Below are positions 30,127-38,857 of a DNA stretch of 64,000 nucleotides, in pieces. Position numbers and translations under genes: made by a program. This DNA is from Methylobacterium sp. SyP6R. GTDB lineage: Bacteria > Pseudomonadota > Alphaproteobacteria > Rhizobiales > Beijerinckiaceae. Every line of letters starts with the position of its first letter. The first letter of the stretch is position 1. The notes under the pieces are model-generated. The model searched no databases. It was not told where the DNA came from and saw only the letters and a program-made list of their open reading frames with translations. The stretch lies in contig NZ_JAAQRC020000001.1 in NCBI RefSeq assembly GCF_019216885.1, positions 2,834,501-2,898,500 on the forward strand, in the 5' to 3' direction.

Positions 30127-30801
30127 TCAGAGCCGGGTCGCCGCGCCGCCGGCATCCCGGATCGCCGCGACGATGTTCGGATAGGCCGAGCAGCGGCAGA
30201 TATTGCCGCTCATCCGCTCGCGGATTTCCGCGTCGGTCAGGGCGACCTTCGCCGTGAGGTCCTGCGTCACGGTGCTGGGCCAGCCGGCCTCGGCCTCGTT
30301 CAGCATGCCGGCGGCCGAGCAGATCTGGCCCGGCGTGCAGTAGCCGCACTGGAAGCCGTCATGCTTGACGAAGGCGGCCTGGAGCGGGTGCAACTGGTCG
30401 CCCTCCGCGAGCCCCTCGATGGTGCGGATCTCGTCGCCCTCGTGCATCACGGCGAGCGTCAGGCAGGAATTGATCCGGCGCCCGTTCACCAGCACCGTAC
30501 AGGCGCCGCACTGGCCATGGTCGCACCCCTTCTTCGAGCCGGTGAGGCCGATGCGCTCGCGCAGGGCATCGAGGAGCGTGGTGCGCGGATCGAGGTCGAG
30601 GGGCCGGGCCTGGCCGTTGACCTGGAGGGTCACCGGCATGCGCGGTGTCGCCGGCTCGGCGGCGGGGGACGGGGGCGTCGACGGGGCCGGCGAGGGCGCG
30701 GCCTGGACGCGGCCGGAAAAGCCCAGCACGGCCGCCGCGGCGACGCCGCTCTCCAGTACGCTCCGGCGCGTCAGGCGCGGCGCGGAATCGGATTTGTCCA
30801 T
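30127..30801 (-). CDS. aldehyde oxidoreductase, 2Fe-2S subunit with Tat signal (PaoA-like)
   Basis: 224 residues from ATG 30801. N-terminal twin-arginine signal [19 protein letters not shown] followed by a proline-rich linker (residues about 28-55). The plant-ferredoxin-type cluster is [21 protein letters not shown], and the second cluster uses CGYCTPGQI and CRC in NICRCSAYP. The signal peptide indicates export of the folded complex to the periplasm, where it would oxidise aldehydes. First gene of the unit; the ATG is 12 bp from the next gene's region end-to-start. Confidence 0.93.
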   Translation of the reverse strand: MDKSDSAPRLTRRSVLESGVAAAAVLGFSGRVQAAPSPAPSTPPSPAAEPATPRMPVTLQVNGQARPLDLDPRTTLLDALRERIGLTGSKKGCDHGQCGACTVLVNGRRINSCLTLAVMHEGDEIRTIEGLAEGDQLHPLQAAFVKHDGFQCGYCTPGQICSAAGMLNEAEAGWPSTVTQDLTAKVALTDAEIRERMSGNICRCSAYPNIVAAIRDAGGAATRL

Positions 30802-30974
30802 GGTGCCTCCCGGCCGAACGACGAGGTGACGGCGCGAGGGCGCCTGCATCGGCTCGGCCGTTGGGCCGCGACGCGATCGCTCACCAAACGTTTCGGGGAC
30901 TGGACAGGTCCCGGCTGGGGCCCGGGTGCGGCATCGCGTGCGAGAGATGGTCGGCCACCGGATCGCTGGCGATC

Positions 30975-31250
30975 AACCCTCCCCTCTCCCCGCGGGCGGG
31001 GAGAGGCTTTCGTCCCCCTTGTCGGGGACGAAAGGAGCGGCGGCGAAAGCCGGAGCGAGGGTGAGGGGGGGGTTCCGGAGAAGCCTCACTCGTCGACACC
31101 CCCTCACCCTCGCGGCGAGCCTATGGTTCGCTGCCGGGCTTCCTGAGCCCCTTCGGAGCTCAGGCCTCTCCCCGCAACGAAGTCGGGCAAGCCCGACTTC
31201 GTCTGGCGCTTGCAGATCCCGGGCAAGCCCGGGATCTGTCGGGGAGAGGG
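30975..31250. repeat. composite of short palindromes
   Basis: Starts AACCCTCCCCTCTCC and ends with GGGGAGAGGG. Inside are CTCTCCCCGC/GCGGGGAGAG, TTTCGTCCCC/GGGGACGAAA, GCGAGGGTGAGGGGG paired with CCCCCTCACCCTCGC, and two perfect hairpins sharing an apex: CGAAGTCGGGC-AA-GCCCGACTTCG (31178-31201) and CAGATCCCGGGC-AA-GCCCGGGATCTG (31213-31238). It looks like several nested or stacked palindromic units. Confidence 0.8.
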
Positions 31251-31523
31251 AGAAAATCAGCGCCGCTTCTTTCCCCGGAAAGCCCTGCGCAGAGGGGCTA
31301 CGGCCTATACGGATTTGACTCGCTGCCGCTTTGGATAGCGATCTCGACTTTGCCCCCTTCGGGAGGCAGGGGTGACACCCAGTCGATTCCGGCTGCGAGG
31401 ACTGGTGCGAAGCAAATCCGCCAAGGCTATTGGCAAAGAGGGAGGGTTCCACACGCCGAGTAATTCTCGAAAATCGAAAATATGATTGTTTTTAATTAAT
31501 CGTTATTTTGATCGGTGTGCTGT

Positions 31524-31549
31524 AGAAAATTCTGCTGCGCGGCAGAATT
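31524..31549 (-). terminator. intrinsic terminator of the urease operon
   Basis: Just after the ureF stop on the minus strand: stem AATTCTGC / GCAGAATT with a 6-nt loop, followed by TTCTAC. Lies 6 bp past the end of ureF, and no further urease gene follows. Confidence 0.65.
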
Positions 31550-31554
31550 TGAAA

Positions 31555-32241
31555 CTAAGACCGGAAAATCCGCGTATACTGCGTCTCGTGCCGGAACGAG
31601 CCGAGATCGAGCCGTACCGTCGCCGTTCCCGCTTCGTCGAGGGGCAGTTCCTGCACCGCCCGCGCCAGGGAGGCGACCAGCGGCATCAAGGCGGCGACCA
31701 CCCGCGTTCCGGCGGTCTGGCCGACGGGGGCGAGGCGTAACGACGCCGAGACGAGGTTCTGCAGGAAGGCCGCGAGATAGGCCGCCAGCACCGTAAGGCG
31801 GTCGAGCCCGTGGGCGCCTGCGGCGGTGCCGACAGCCACCGGGTAGGCCACAGGGCCGTCGAGATGCGGGGCGAGGCCTGCGAGGCGCGGTACGTCCCAG
31901 GCGGCGCGGGTCGCGTCGAGGAACGAACGGCCCTGCTGGCTGGTCTCGAGATGCAGCTCTCGCGAGGGGCTGAACGCCAGGGCGAGGTCGTTGACGGCGA
32001 CCAGAGCCTCGGCATCCCCCGCCGCCGCGGCCCGGTGGGCGTGGGCGGCCAGGATCGCGTCGCTGCGGCCGGCGCCGTGCTCCAGGACGCCGGCGAGCCA
32101 GTCCCGCAAGCTCGCCTCGTCGCGCACGTCGCCGGCCTCCACGGCCCATTCGAGGCCGTGCGAATAGGCGTAGGCCCCCACCGGATAGCCGGGCGAGAGC
32201 CAGGCGAGCAGCATCAGGGCGTCCGGAACCCGCTCAGCCAT
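31555..32241 (-). CDS. ureF: urease accessory protein UreF
   Basis: 228 residues from ATG 32241, which overlaps the end of ureE by 8 nt. Helical protein that joins UreD and UreG in the nickel-insertion complex. The N-terminal [25 protein letters not shown] is the family hallmark, and [11 protein letters not shown] is conserved near the C-terminus. Last gene of the operon; a terminator follows. UreG, the GTPase it normally guides, is not encoded in the window. Confidence 0.94.
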   Translation of the reverse strand: MAERVPDALMLLAWLSPGYPVGAYAYSHGLEWAVEAGDVRDEASLRDWLAGVLEHGAGRSDAILAAHAHRAAAAGDAEALVAVNDLALAFSPSRELHLETSQQGRSFLDATRAAWDVPRLAGLAPHLDGPVAYPVAVGTAAGAHGLDRLTVLAAYLAAFLQNLVSASLRLAPVGQTAGTRVVAALMPLVASLARAVQELPLDEAGTATVRLDLGSFRHETQYTRIFRS

Positions 32242-32761
32242 GGGAATGGTCGTGCGAATGGTCGTGATGATGGTGATGCCCGTGGCCGTGGTCGTGCCCA
32301 TGGTCATGGGTGTGATCGTGGGGGTGCCCGCCCGCATAGGCCCCGCCCTCGGGCCGGAACGGCCTTTCCACCGGGGTCGCTGTGCCCCCCAACCCCTCGA
32401 CCATCGCGGCGAGCACGTGGTCGTGGGCGATCCAGAGCGCGTCCGGGCCGATCTCGGCCGGGATGTGCCGGTTGCCGATATGCCAGATCAGCCGCTTGAG
32501 GGCGTGATCGGTGGGCGCCCGGATCTCCAGCAGGCGCTCGGGCGCCGCCTCGACCCAGACCAGGCGCCCATCCTCGAGCCGCAGCGCGTCGCCGTCGTCG
32601 AGCACGGCCGGCTCGGGCAGGTCGAGCAGGAAGGCGAGGCCGCCGATTCCCCGCATCGCCATGCGGCGGCGGTGGCGGTCGCCGGAATCGAGCACGATGC
32701 GGTCGACGATTTCGCCGGGGCCGAGGGCGTCGCGGCGGATGACGCGGGTGGCACGGATCAT
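32234..32761 (-). CDS. ureE: urease nickel metallochaperone UreE
   Basis: 175 residues. N-terminal peptide-binding domain, central [15 protein letters not shown] (the conserved nickel-binding region, with His in HIGNRH), and a C-terminal tail of about 30 residues rich in histidine and aspartate ([19 protein letters not shown]) typical of nickel-storing UreE. The His-codon repeat at 32240-32330 is itself a short low-complexity DNA tract and overlaps the ribosome site of ureF. 27 bp separate it from the ureC stop. Confidence 0.94.
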   Translation of the reverse strand: MIRATRVIRRDALGPGEIVDRIVLDSGDRHRRRMAMRGIGGLAFLLDLPEPAVLDDGDALRLEDGRLVWVEAAPERLLEIRAPTDHALKRLIWHIGNRHIPAEIGPDALWIAHDHVLAAMVEGLGGTATPVERPFRPEGGAYAGGHPHDHTHDHGHDHGHGHHHHHDHSHDHSHG

Positions 32762-32788
32762 GGGGGACGCAAACGCCTTTCAGGTCGC

Positions 32789-34516
32789 TCAGAACAGGAA
32801 GTAGCGCTGCGCCATCGGCAGCACCTCGGCGGGCTCGCAGACCAGCAATTCGCCGTCGGCGCGCACGTCGTAGGTCTCGGGGTCGACCTCGATCACCGGG
32901 GTGGCGTCGTTGTGGATCATGCTCTTCTTCGAGATGCCGCCGCGCACGTTCTCGACCGCGACCATCTCCTTCATCACCCCGAGCGTGTCGCGAAGCCCCG
33001 CCTCGATCGCGGCCCTCGACACGAAGGTGAGCGCGGTCGAGGCCGGCACCCGGCCGAAGGCGCCGAACATCGGGCGGTAATGCACCGGCTGGGGCGTCGG
33101 GATCGAGGCGTTGGGATCGCCCATGGGGGCCGCCGCGATGGCGCCGCCCTTGAGGATCAGGTCCGGCTTCACCCCGAAGAAGACCGGCGACCACAGCACG
33201 AGATCGGCGAGCTTGCCGACCTCCACCGAGCCGACATGGCGCGAGATGCCGTGGGCGATGGCCGGGTTGATCGTGTACTTGGCGACGTAGCGCTTCGCGC
33301 GGGCATTGTCGTTGCCGGAAGAGTCGCCCGGCAGCGCGCCGCGCTGGCGCTTCATCTTGTCGGCGGTCTGCCAGGTGCGGATGATCACCTCGCCGACCCG
33401 GCCCATCGCCTGGCTGTCCGACGACATCATCGAGAGCGCGCCGATGTCGTGCAGGATGTCCTCGGCGGCGATCGTCTCCTTGCGGATCCGGCTCTCGGCG
33501 AAGGCGAGGTCTTCCGGGATCGACGGGTCGAGGTGGTGGCACACCATCAGCATGTCGAGATGCTCGTCGATGGTGTTGCGGGTGAACGGCCGCGTCGGGT
33601 TGGTGGAGGAGGGCAGCACGTTGGGCAGCCCCGCCACCTTGATGATGTCCGGCGCGTGGCCGCCGCCGGCGCCCTCGGTATGGAAGGCGTGGATGGTACG
33701 GCCCTTGAAGGCCGCGATCGTGTCCTCGACGAAGCCCGATTCGTTGAGCGTGTCGGTATGGATCATCACCTGGATGTCGTGGGCATCGGCCACCGACAGG
33801 CAGCAATCGATCGCAGCCGGCGTCGTGCCCCAATCCTCGTGCAGCTTCAGCGCGCAGGCGCCGGCCCGGATCATCTCGACCAAACTGTCGGGCTTCGAGG
33901 CGTTGCCCTTGCCGGCAAACGCCAGGTTCATCGGGAAGGCGTCCGCCGCCTCGATCATCCGGGCGATGTGCCAGGGACCGGGGGTGCAGGTGGTGGCGAA
34001 GGTGCCGTGGGCCGGGCCCGTGCCGCCGCCGAGCATCGTGGTGATGCCGGAATTCAGCGCCTCGTCGATCTGCTGCGGGCAGATGAAGTGGATGTGGCTG
34101 TCGAACCCGCCGGCGGTGAGGATCTTGCCCTCGCCGGCGATGACCTCGGTGCCCGGCCCGACCACGATGGTGACGCCGTCCTGGATGTCCGGGTTGCCGG
34201 CCTTGCCGAGCGCCGCGATGCGCCCGCCCTTCAGCCCGACATCGCATTTCACGATGCCCCAATGGTCCAGCACCACCGCGTTGGTGATGACGGTGTCCAC
34301 GGCGCCGCCGGCATTGCTCGCCTGGCTCTGCCCCATCCCGTCGCGGATCACCTTGCCGCCGCCGAACTTCACCTCCTCGCCGTAGCGGGTGTGGTCCTGC
34401 TCGACCTCGATGACGAGGGAGGTGTCGGCGAGGCGGATGCGGTCGCCCTTGGTCGGCCCGAACATCGCCGCGTAGGCGGCGCGGGGGAGGCTGGCGGGCT
34501 TGGGGGTGTTGGACAT
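32789..34516 (-). CDS. ureC: urease subunit alpha
   Basis: Catalytic subunit hydrolysing urea to ammonia and carbamate. 575 residues from ATG 34516. Nickel ligands and catalytic residues are visible: [12 protein letters not shown], the carbamylated lysine in [15 protein letters not shown] (near residue 222), [10 protein letters not shown], the flap histidine region [10 protein letters not shown], and the metal Asp in [10 protein letters not shown]. The start overlaps the stop of the HD-domain gene upstream by one base (TGATG), so the two are likely coupled in translation. Confidence 0.97.
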   Translation of the reverse strand: MSNTPKPASLPRAAYAAMFGPTKGDRIRLADTSLVIEVEQDHTRYGEEVKFGGGKVIRDGMGQSQASNAGGAVDTVITNAVVLDHWGIVKCDVGLKGGRIAALGKAGNPDIQDGVTIVVGPGTEVIAGEGKILTAGGFDSHIHFICPQQIDEALNSGITTMLGGGTGPAHGTFATTCTPGPWHIARMIEAADAFPMNLAFAGKGNASKPDSLVEMIRAGACALKLHEDWGTTPAAIDCCLSVADAHDIQVMIHTDTLNESGFVEDTIAAFKGRTIHAFHTEGAGGGHAPDIIKVAGLPNVLPSSTNPTRPFTRNTIDEHLDMLMVCHHLDPSIPEDLAFAESRIRKETIAAEDILHDIGALSMMSSDSQAMGRVGEVIIRTWQTADKMKRQRGALPGDSSGNDNARAKRYVAKYTINPAIAHGISRHVGSVEVGKLADLVLWSPVFFGVKPDLILKGGAIAAAPMGDPNASIPTPQPVHYRPMFGAFGRVPASTALTFVSRAAIEAGLRDTLGVMKEMVAVENVRGGISKKSMIHNDATPVIEVDPETYDVRADGELLVCEPAEVLPMAQRYFLF

Positions 34517-35076
34517 CAGACCGCTCTCCGCGCCGCATCGGCGGATTGATCGAAGATGGATTCGAGGGCCGCATTCGTGCCGCGGCACCCGGCGACGACG
34601 CGCTCGGCCCAGGCGACGTAATCGAGGAGCCGTATGCGGTCCCAGTCGTCGGGCGGGCTCGATGCCAGGGAGCGCAGGTTGCTGACCTTGTCGGCGATCT
34701 TGATCGCCTTGGCATCGGGCGACTTGTGCGGCGCCCGCTCGACCTGGAGGCGCTTGCGCTCCGCCTTGGGCAGCGACTTGTCGTCGGTGACCTCGGCCAC
34801 GAGATCGGCCACGACGGGCCCGAAGAGGCGCGAGAGTTCGTCGTGGGTGGTGCCGGTATCCTCGATCGAGTCGTGGAGCCAGCCGGCGGCGACCAGCCAG
34901 GTGTTCGGCGCGTCAGCGGTGTCGGCGAGGAGCGCGGCGACCTCCGCGAGATGGTTCACGTAGGGTTCCCGCGCGGCGCCCTTGCGGCGATGGTCCGCGT
35001 GCCGGCGGGCCGCGAAATCGGCCGCCCGCGCGACGAGGGCCACGTGATCGCGAAGAACCTTACCGTAGGGGCTCAC
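34516..35076 (-). CDS. Mesh1-like HD-domain hydrolase (putative small alarmone hydrolase)
   Basis: 186 residues from a GTG overlapping the ureAB stop (GTGA). HD signature: H in [14 protein letters not shown] in [19 protein letters not shown] (HD plus ED), and DK in [16 protein letters not shown]. The block [18 protein letters not shown] and the following AP-H-SP-AK spacing closely resemble animal Mesh1/HDDC3 and bacterial small alarmone hydrolases, which remove the 3'-pyrophosphate of (p)ppGpp; Mesh1 also dephosphorylates NADPH. No synthetase domain is attached. It is wedged between ureAB and ureC with overlaps on both sides, so it belongs to the operon. The link with urease is inference. Confidence 0.85.
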   Translation of the reverse strand: MSPYGKVLRDHVALVARAADFAARRHADHRRKGAAREPYVNHLAEVAALLADTADAPNTWLVAAGWLHDSIEDTGTTHDELSRLFGPVVADLVAEVTDDKSLPKAERKRLQVERAPHKSPDAKAIKIADKVSNLRSLASSPPDDWDRIRLLDYVAWAERVVAGCRGTNAALESIFDQSADAARRAV

Positions 35077-35693
35077 AGTGCCCCCATCACGTCGCCCCGG
35101 AACCCGTACACCGCGCGCCCGCCGCCCATCGGGATCAGCACCACCTCCCGGGTCGAACCGGGCTCGAAGCGCACGGCGGTGCCCGGGGCGATGTCGAGGC
35201 GCTGGCCGCGGGCCTTGTCGCGGTCGAAGCGGAGCGCCGGGTTGACCTCGAAGAAGTGGTAATGCGAGCCGACCTGGATCGGCCGGTCGCCGGTATTGGC
35301 GACCTCCATCACCATGCGGGGCGCACCCTCGTTGAACACGATCTCGCCGTCGGGCGTCGTCACCTCGCCGGGCACGTCGCTGGCGGGGGTGCCGCGGATC
35401 GGGTGGTGGACGGTGACGAGCTTGGTGCCGTCCGGGAAGGTGGCCTCGACCTGGATGTCGTGGATCATCTCCGGCACGCCCTCCATCACCTGGTCGGCGG
35501 TGAGAACTTGCGCGCCGAGCTGCATCAGCTGGGCCACGGTGCGGCCGTCGCGGGCGCCCTCGACCACGAAATCGGTGATCAGCGCTACCGCTTCGGGGTG
35601 GTTGAGCTTCACGCCCCGGGACAGGCGGTTGCGGGCCACCATGGCCGCCATGGCGACGAGGAGCTTGTCCTTCTCGCGGGGGGTCAGCAGCAC
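35073..35693 (-). CDS. ureAB: fused urease gamma and beta subunits
   Basis: 206 residues. UreA part (about 1-100): [19 protein letters not shown] and [21 protein letters not shown]. UreB part (about 105-206): [32 protein letters not shown] and the C-terminal [13 protein letters not shown]. The GTG at 35693 is chosen because GGAGG lies 8 nt upstream and the protein then starts like canonical UreA; an ATG at 35729 would add 12 residues. The fusion is found in several Rhizobiales. Confidence 0.94.
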   Translation of the reverse strand: MLLTPREKDKLLVAMAAMVARNRLSRGVKLNHPEAVALITDFVVEGARDGRTVAQLMQLGAQVLTADQVMEGVPEMIHDIQVEATFPDGTKLVTVHHPIRGTPASDVPGEVTTPDGEIVFNEGAPRMVMEVANTGDRPIQVGSHYHFFEVNPALRFDRDKARGQRLDIAPGTAVRFEPGSTREVVLIPMGGGRAVYGFRGDVMGAL

Positions 35694-35789
35694 GGGCGCA
35701 TCCTCCGGATCGATGTAGCCTCTCTCCATCGCCGAGGCTTGGGCGCGAGGCAAGATCGTGCTGACGGAGGCAAGAACCGAGCCGGTCTC

Positions 35790-36653
35790 TCAGGTCTGCC
35801 ACACCCGCGGCAGCGGCCGGCCGCGAAACCCTTCGAGGATCCGCGAGGCCACGAGGCGCAACGGGCCGATCTCCGGCCCGAGCAGGCGTAAGCTCAGCAT
35901 CCCGTTCCAGGCGCTCGCCCCGGCTTCGACCGACAGGGCCTCGCAGCCCGAGGCGGCGATCAGGTCGCGGGCCTGATCCAGGCGGCTCTCTGCGTCCGGG
36001 GCAAGGTGGAGCAGGGTCGCCATGGCGCGAGCGCCGCCGGCCACCGCGCGCTTCGCAAGCCTCTCGGAGATGTCGGCCTCGAGCCGGAACGTGTCGGCGT
36101 AGACGAGGCGCCCGGCGCGGCGCAGGCGCCAGGAATCGGCGAGGGCGCCGTCCCGCATCACCTCGCCCTTCGCGGCGCGGCCGAAGACCAGGGCCTCGAA
36201 CAGGGTGAGGCGGGCATCCGGGGCGATCTCGGCGGAGAAGCTGCGGGCGAGCCGCGCGCCGTCGAACAGGATCGTCTCCTGCGGCAGCCAGGCCAGGGCG
36301 GCCTCGGCCTCGAGGGTGAGCGCCACGTCGAGCCGCGTCACCGGCCCGTCCGAGCGGTAGATTTTTTCCGCCGCCGTGGTGGTGAGGACGAGGTCCGTTC
36401 CCGGACCGAGCCGTGCCTCGACCGTGAACCGGTCGCCGCAGGCGATGCCGCCGGCGCTGTTGAGCAGCACCGCTTCCATGGGCCCAATCCTGCCGCGTCC
36501 ATGTTCGGGCCGCGGCAGGCGCAGGCGCAACGGGCCGGATTCGGCGAGGTCGGCGGTCCGCGTGGCGCCGCCCGGCATCCGTGCCACGCTGAGCGCGACG
36601 TGCCCGATCGAGCGCTGGCGGCGGAGGGCGTCGGGAAGGGGGGATTGCTGCAT
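35790..36653 (-). CDS. ureD: urease accessory protein UreD
   Basis: 287 residues from ATG 36653. Scaffold that binds apo-urease and recruits UreF and UreG. LNSAGGIACGDRFTVEARLGPGT, the TTTAAEKIYRSDG segment and LAWLPQETILFDGARL are family hallmarks. First gene of the minus-strand urease operon ureD-ureAB-HD-ureC-ureE-ureF; about 96 bp separate it from ureAB. An operon promoter is expected in 36654-36829, the divergent gap shared with the cupin gene. Confidence 0.93.
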   Translation of the reverse strand: MQQSPLPDALRRQRSIGHVALSVARMPGGATRTADLAESGPLRLRLPRPEHGRGRIGPMEAVLLNSAGGIACGDRFTVEARLGPGTDLVLTTTAAEKIYRSDGPVTRLDVALTLEAEAALAWLPQETILFDGARLARSFSAEIAPDARLTLFEALVFGRAAKGEVMRDGALADSWRLRRAGRLVYADTFRLEADISERLAKRAVAGGARAMATLLHLAPDAESRLDQARDLIAASGCEALSVEAGASAWNGMLSLRLLGPEIGPLRLVASRILEGFRGRPLPRVWQT

Positions 36654-36829
36654 CGAAGGCCCGGAGGCGGGCGCGGACGGCCCTCTGTCGCCCCGCTTAG
36701 ACCGCGTCGGCCGCCCGTCAGGCAAGCCCCCAAGGCGAGGCGCCGGTCATCGGGCGATGCCGGCCGATGCCCCGCGCCGAATGTCTCGAATCCGCTTAAA
36801 CTCGCCTTCGCTCACGTGGAGGACGCGCC

Positions 36830-37291
36830 ATGTCGCCTGACATCATGTCATCTGATGCCCTCTTGTCGGAGGGCGCCTGCCGGGTCGTGCGCCCGGGCTC
36901 GACAATCGTCGGCAAGCAGGCGCTGACCTACGCGCCGGCAGTCTCGGCCGAATCGGTGGGGTCGAAGGGTCTGCACATGCAGCTCGTCACCCTGCCGCCG
37001 GGCGCGCGGGCGAAGGCGCACCTGCACGAGGCGCACGAGACCGCTCTGCACGTGCTCTCGGGCGTCGCCGGCACCTGGTACGGTCCCCGGCTGGAGCATC
37101 ACCTGTGGAGCCGGGCCGGCGATTTCGTCTACATCCCGGCCGGAGTGCCGCACCTGCCCTACAATGCCAGCCGCACCGAGACCTGCACGGCGGTGATCGC
37201 CCGGACCGATCCGAACGAGCAGGAGAGCGTGGTTCTGCTGCCGGAACTCGATGCGCTCCGGCCGCCGGAGGCGGACGTGATGGCGGAGTGA
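36830..37291 (+). CDS. cupin-domain protein
   Basis: 153 residues, ATG with GGAGG 7 nt upstream. One double-stranded beta-helix (about 45-130) with histidine ligands in AKAHLHEAHETALHVLSG and the second cupin motif GDFVYIPAGVPHLPYN. The metal-binding His/Glu set looks complete. No further family can be named; small cupins of this type are often sugar- or metal-binding. It is divergent from ureD and could share regulation, but no functional link is visible. Confidence 0.8.
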   Translation: MSPDIMSSDALLSEGACRVVRPGSTIVGKQALTYAPAVSAESVGSKGLHMQLVTLPPGARAKAHLHEAHETALHVLSGVAGTWYGPRLEHHLWSRAGDFVYIPAGVPHLPYNASRTETCTAVIARTDPNEQESVVLLPELDALRPPEADVMAE

Positions 37292-37320
37292 GCGGCGGCA
37301 CGCGCCTCTCCCACCCTCGA

Positions 37321-37442
37321 CCTCATCCTGAGGTGCCGCACGCAGCGGAGGCCTCGAAGGCGGGCTCCAGAAGTCTGGGTGATCTCTGGAGCCCTCCTTC
37401 GAGGTCAGCCGATCCTCGATCGTCCAACACCTCAGGATGAGG
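37321..37442. repeat. family A palindromic repeat, copy 4
   Basis: Ends CCTCATCCTGAGGTGC and ACACCTCAGGATGAGG with flanks CCCACCCTCGA / TCGAGGGTGGG extending the pairing, and inner blocks GCCTCGAAGGCGGGCTCCAG and CTGGAGCCCTCCTTCGAGG. It fills the gap between convergent cupin and M16 genes, where it could act as a bidirectional terminator. Confidence 0.92.
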
Positions 37443-37479
37443 TCGAGGGTGGGAGCGAAGGTCGAGATACCGCTCCTTC

Positions 37480-38775
37480 TCACATCGCCGTCGGCCGCCC
37501 CGCCGCCACCACCAGCAGCTTCCCATCCCCCAGCGTCCGGGCCGCGGCGCGGCGGATGTCGGCCTGCGTCACCGCGCCGATCAGGCCGTTGCGGCGGGCG
37601 ATGTAGTCGATGCCCAGACCCTCGAAGGCGATCTGCACCAGCTGGTGGGCGATCTTGGTCGAGGTATCGAAGCCGAGCGCGTAGGAGCCGGTGAGGTAAT
37701 CCTTGGCCTTCTGCAACTCGTCGTCGTCGGGGCCGTCGCTGGTCAGGCGGGCGATCTCGTCGGCGATCACCGTCAGGCACTCGGCGACGCGCTCGTTCTT
37801 GGTCGCGGTGTAGCCCCAGGTCATCGAGGCGGCGCGGTGGCTCACCAGCGAGGTGCCGACCGAGTAGGCGAGGCCGCGCTTCTCGCGCACTTCCTGAAAC
37901 AGCCGCGAGGTGAAGGCGCCGCCGCCCAGGATGTGGTTGAGCACGTAGGCCGGGATGAAGTCGGGGTCGCGCCACGGCACGCCGTCGGTGCCGAAGCGCA
38001 GGACCGATTGCGGCACGTCGAGATCGACGACGAGGCGACGGCCCAAGCCCGTGATCCGGGTCGTCGGCACCACGGTCAGTTCGCCGCCCTCCGGCAGGGC
38101 ACCGAAGGCGGCGTCGAGTGCGTGCAGCAGCACCTCCTCGCCGATGGCGCCGACCGCCGCGACCTTGACCCGGCCGCGGGCGAGGAGCCGGCGGTGCATC
38201 GCCACGAGGTCGTCGCGGGTGATCGACGACACGCTCTCGATCGTGCCGGACGAGGGCCGGCCGTAAGGGTGCCCCGGATAGGCTTCGGCGAAGAAGCGGC
38301 GCGAGGCCATCACGCCGGGGTCGTTCTGCTGGTAGCGCAGTCCCGCCAGCATCTGCGCCCGCACCCGCTCGATCGCCGCGGGGTCGAAGCGGGGCTGGGC
38401 GAGCGCCAGGGCGAGCAGCTCGATCGCCTCGTCGGCGTGCTTGACCAGCATCTTGAGCGAGCCGCCGATGGCGTCCGGCCCGGCATGGAAGCTCAGCTCG
38501 ATGGCGCGGGCGGCGAGCCGCTCCTGGAAGGCGTCGGAATCGTGCGGGCCGGCGCCCTCGTCGAGGAGGCGGGCCAGCATCTGGGCGGTGCCGGCCTTGC
38601 CTTCGGGGTCCTGCGCGGCGCCGCCCTCGAAGGTGAAGGCCAGCGCGATCAGCGGGACGACCGGCGACGGCACGTGCCAGGCCTCGATGCCGCGGGCCGA
38701 GAGGACGGGGCGCGCCAGGGTCGGCGAGGAGGACGAGGCGGCGGCAGTGCGGGAGACGGCGTCGGCCGGGGTCAT
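37480..38775 (-). CDS. M16-family protein lacking the zinc-binding motif (noncatalytic partner)
   Basis: 431 residues. Full M16 fold (first half around IALAFTFEGGAAQDPEGKAG, second half with AFTSRLFQEVREKRGLAYSVG, the R/Y substrate-binding motif). At the place where HxxEH should be it has GTAQMLARLLDEGA, so the metal site is absent. Tandem catalytic/noncatalytic M16 pairs form heterodimers in which this type supplies the R/Y residues. 82 bp downstream of the catalytic partner, with a hairpin between. Confidence 0.9.
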   Translation of the reverse strand: MTPADAVSRTAAASSSSPTLARPVLSARGIEAWHVPSPVVPLIALAFTFEGGAAQDPEGKAGTAQMLARLLDEGAGPHDSDAFQERLAARAIELSFHAGPDAIGGSLKMLVKHADEAIELLALALAQPRFDPAAIERVRAQMLAGLRYQQNDPGVMASRRFFAEAYPGHPYGRPSSGTIESVSSITRDDLVAMHRRLLARGRVKVAAVGAIGEEVLLHALDAAFGALPEGGELTVVPTTRITGLGRRLVVDLDVPQSVLRFGTDGVPWRDPDFIPAYVLNHILGGGAFTSRLFQEVREKRGLAYSVGTSLVSHRAASMTWGYTATKNERVAECLTVIADEIARLTSDGPDDDELQKAKDYLTGSYALGFDTSTKIAHQLVQIAFEGLGIDYIARRNGLIGAVTQADIRRAAARTLGDGKLLVVAAGRPTAM

Positions 38776-38810
38776 GAGGACCTCTTGTTGTGTCTTAAGG
38801 CGATCAAAGA

Positions 38811-38841
38811 ACCGCCCGGGGATGCGACGGCCCCGGGCGGT
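38811..38841 (-). terminator. hairpin between the two M16 peptidase genes
   Basis: Stem ACCGCCCGGGG / CCCCGGGCGGT (11 bp, perfect) with a 9-nt loop, followed on the minus strand by TCTTTGATCGCC. It starts 17 bp after the upstream peptidase stop. The weak T-run suggests partial termination or mRNA processing that would lower expression of the second gene. Confidence 0.5.
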
Positions 38842-38857
38842 GTCCTGGCGGATGAGG

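Larger units (their letters stand above)
30802..31554. other. 753-bp intergenic region between pao and urease operons
   Basis: No gene. The pao promoter must lie in the first ~170 bp (30802-30970). A repeat mosaic follows at 30975-31250, then about 200 bp of ordinary sequence, then an AT-rich stretch (31465-31520) and the urease-operon terminator (31524-31549). The gap is where ureG would be expected if the urease cluster were complete, but no GTPase frame is present. Confidence 0.7.

Noticed and set aside
32240..32330. Short tandem DNA repeat treated as a separate element
   Set aside because: It is the codon repeat for the UreE histidine-rich nickel-binding tail, not an independent repeat.
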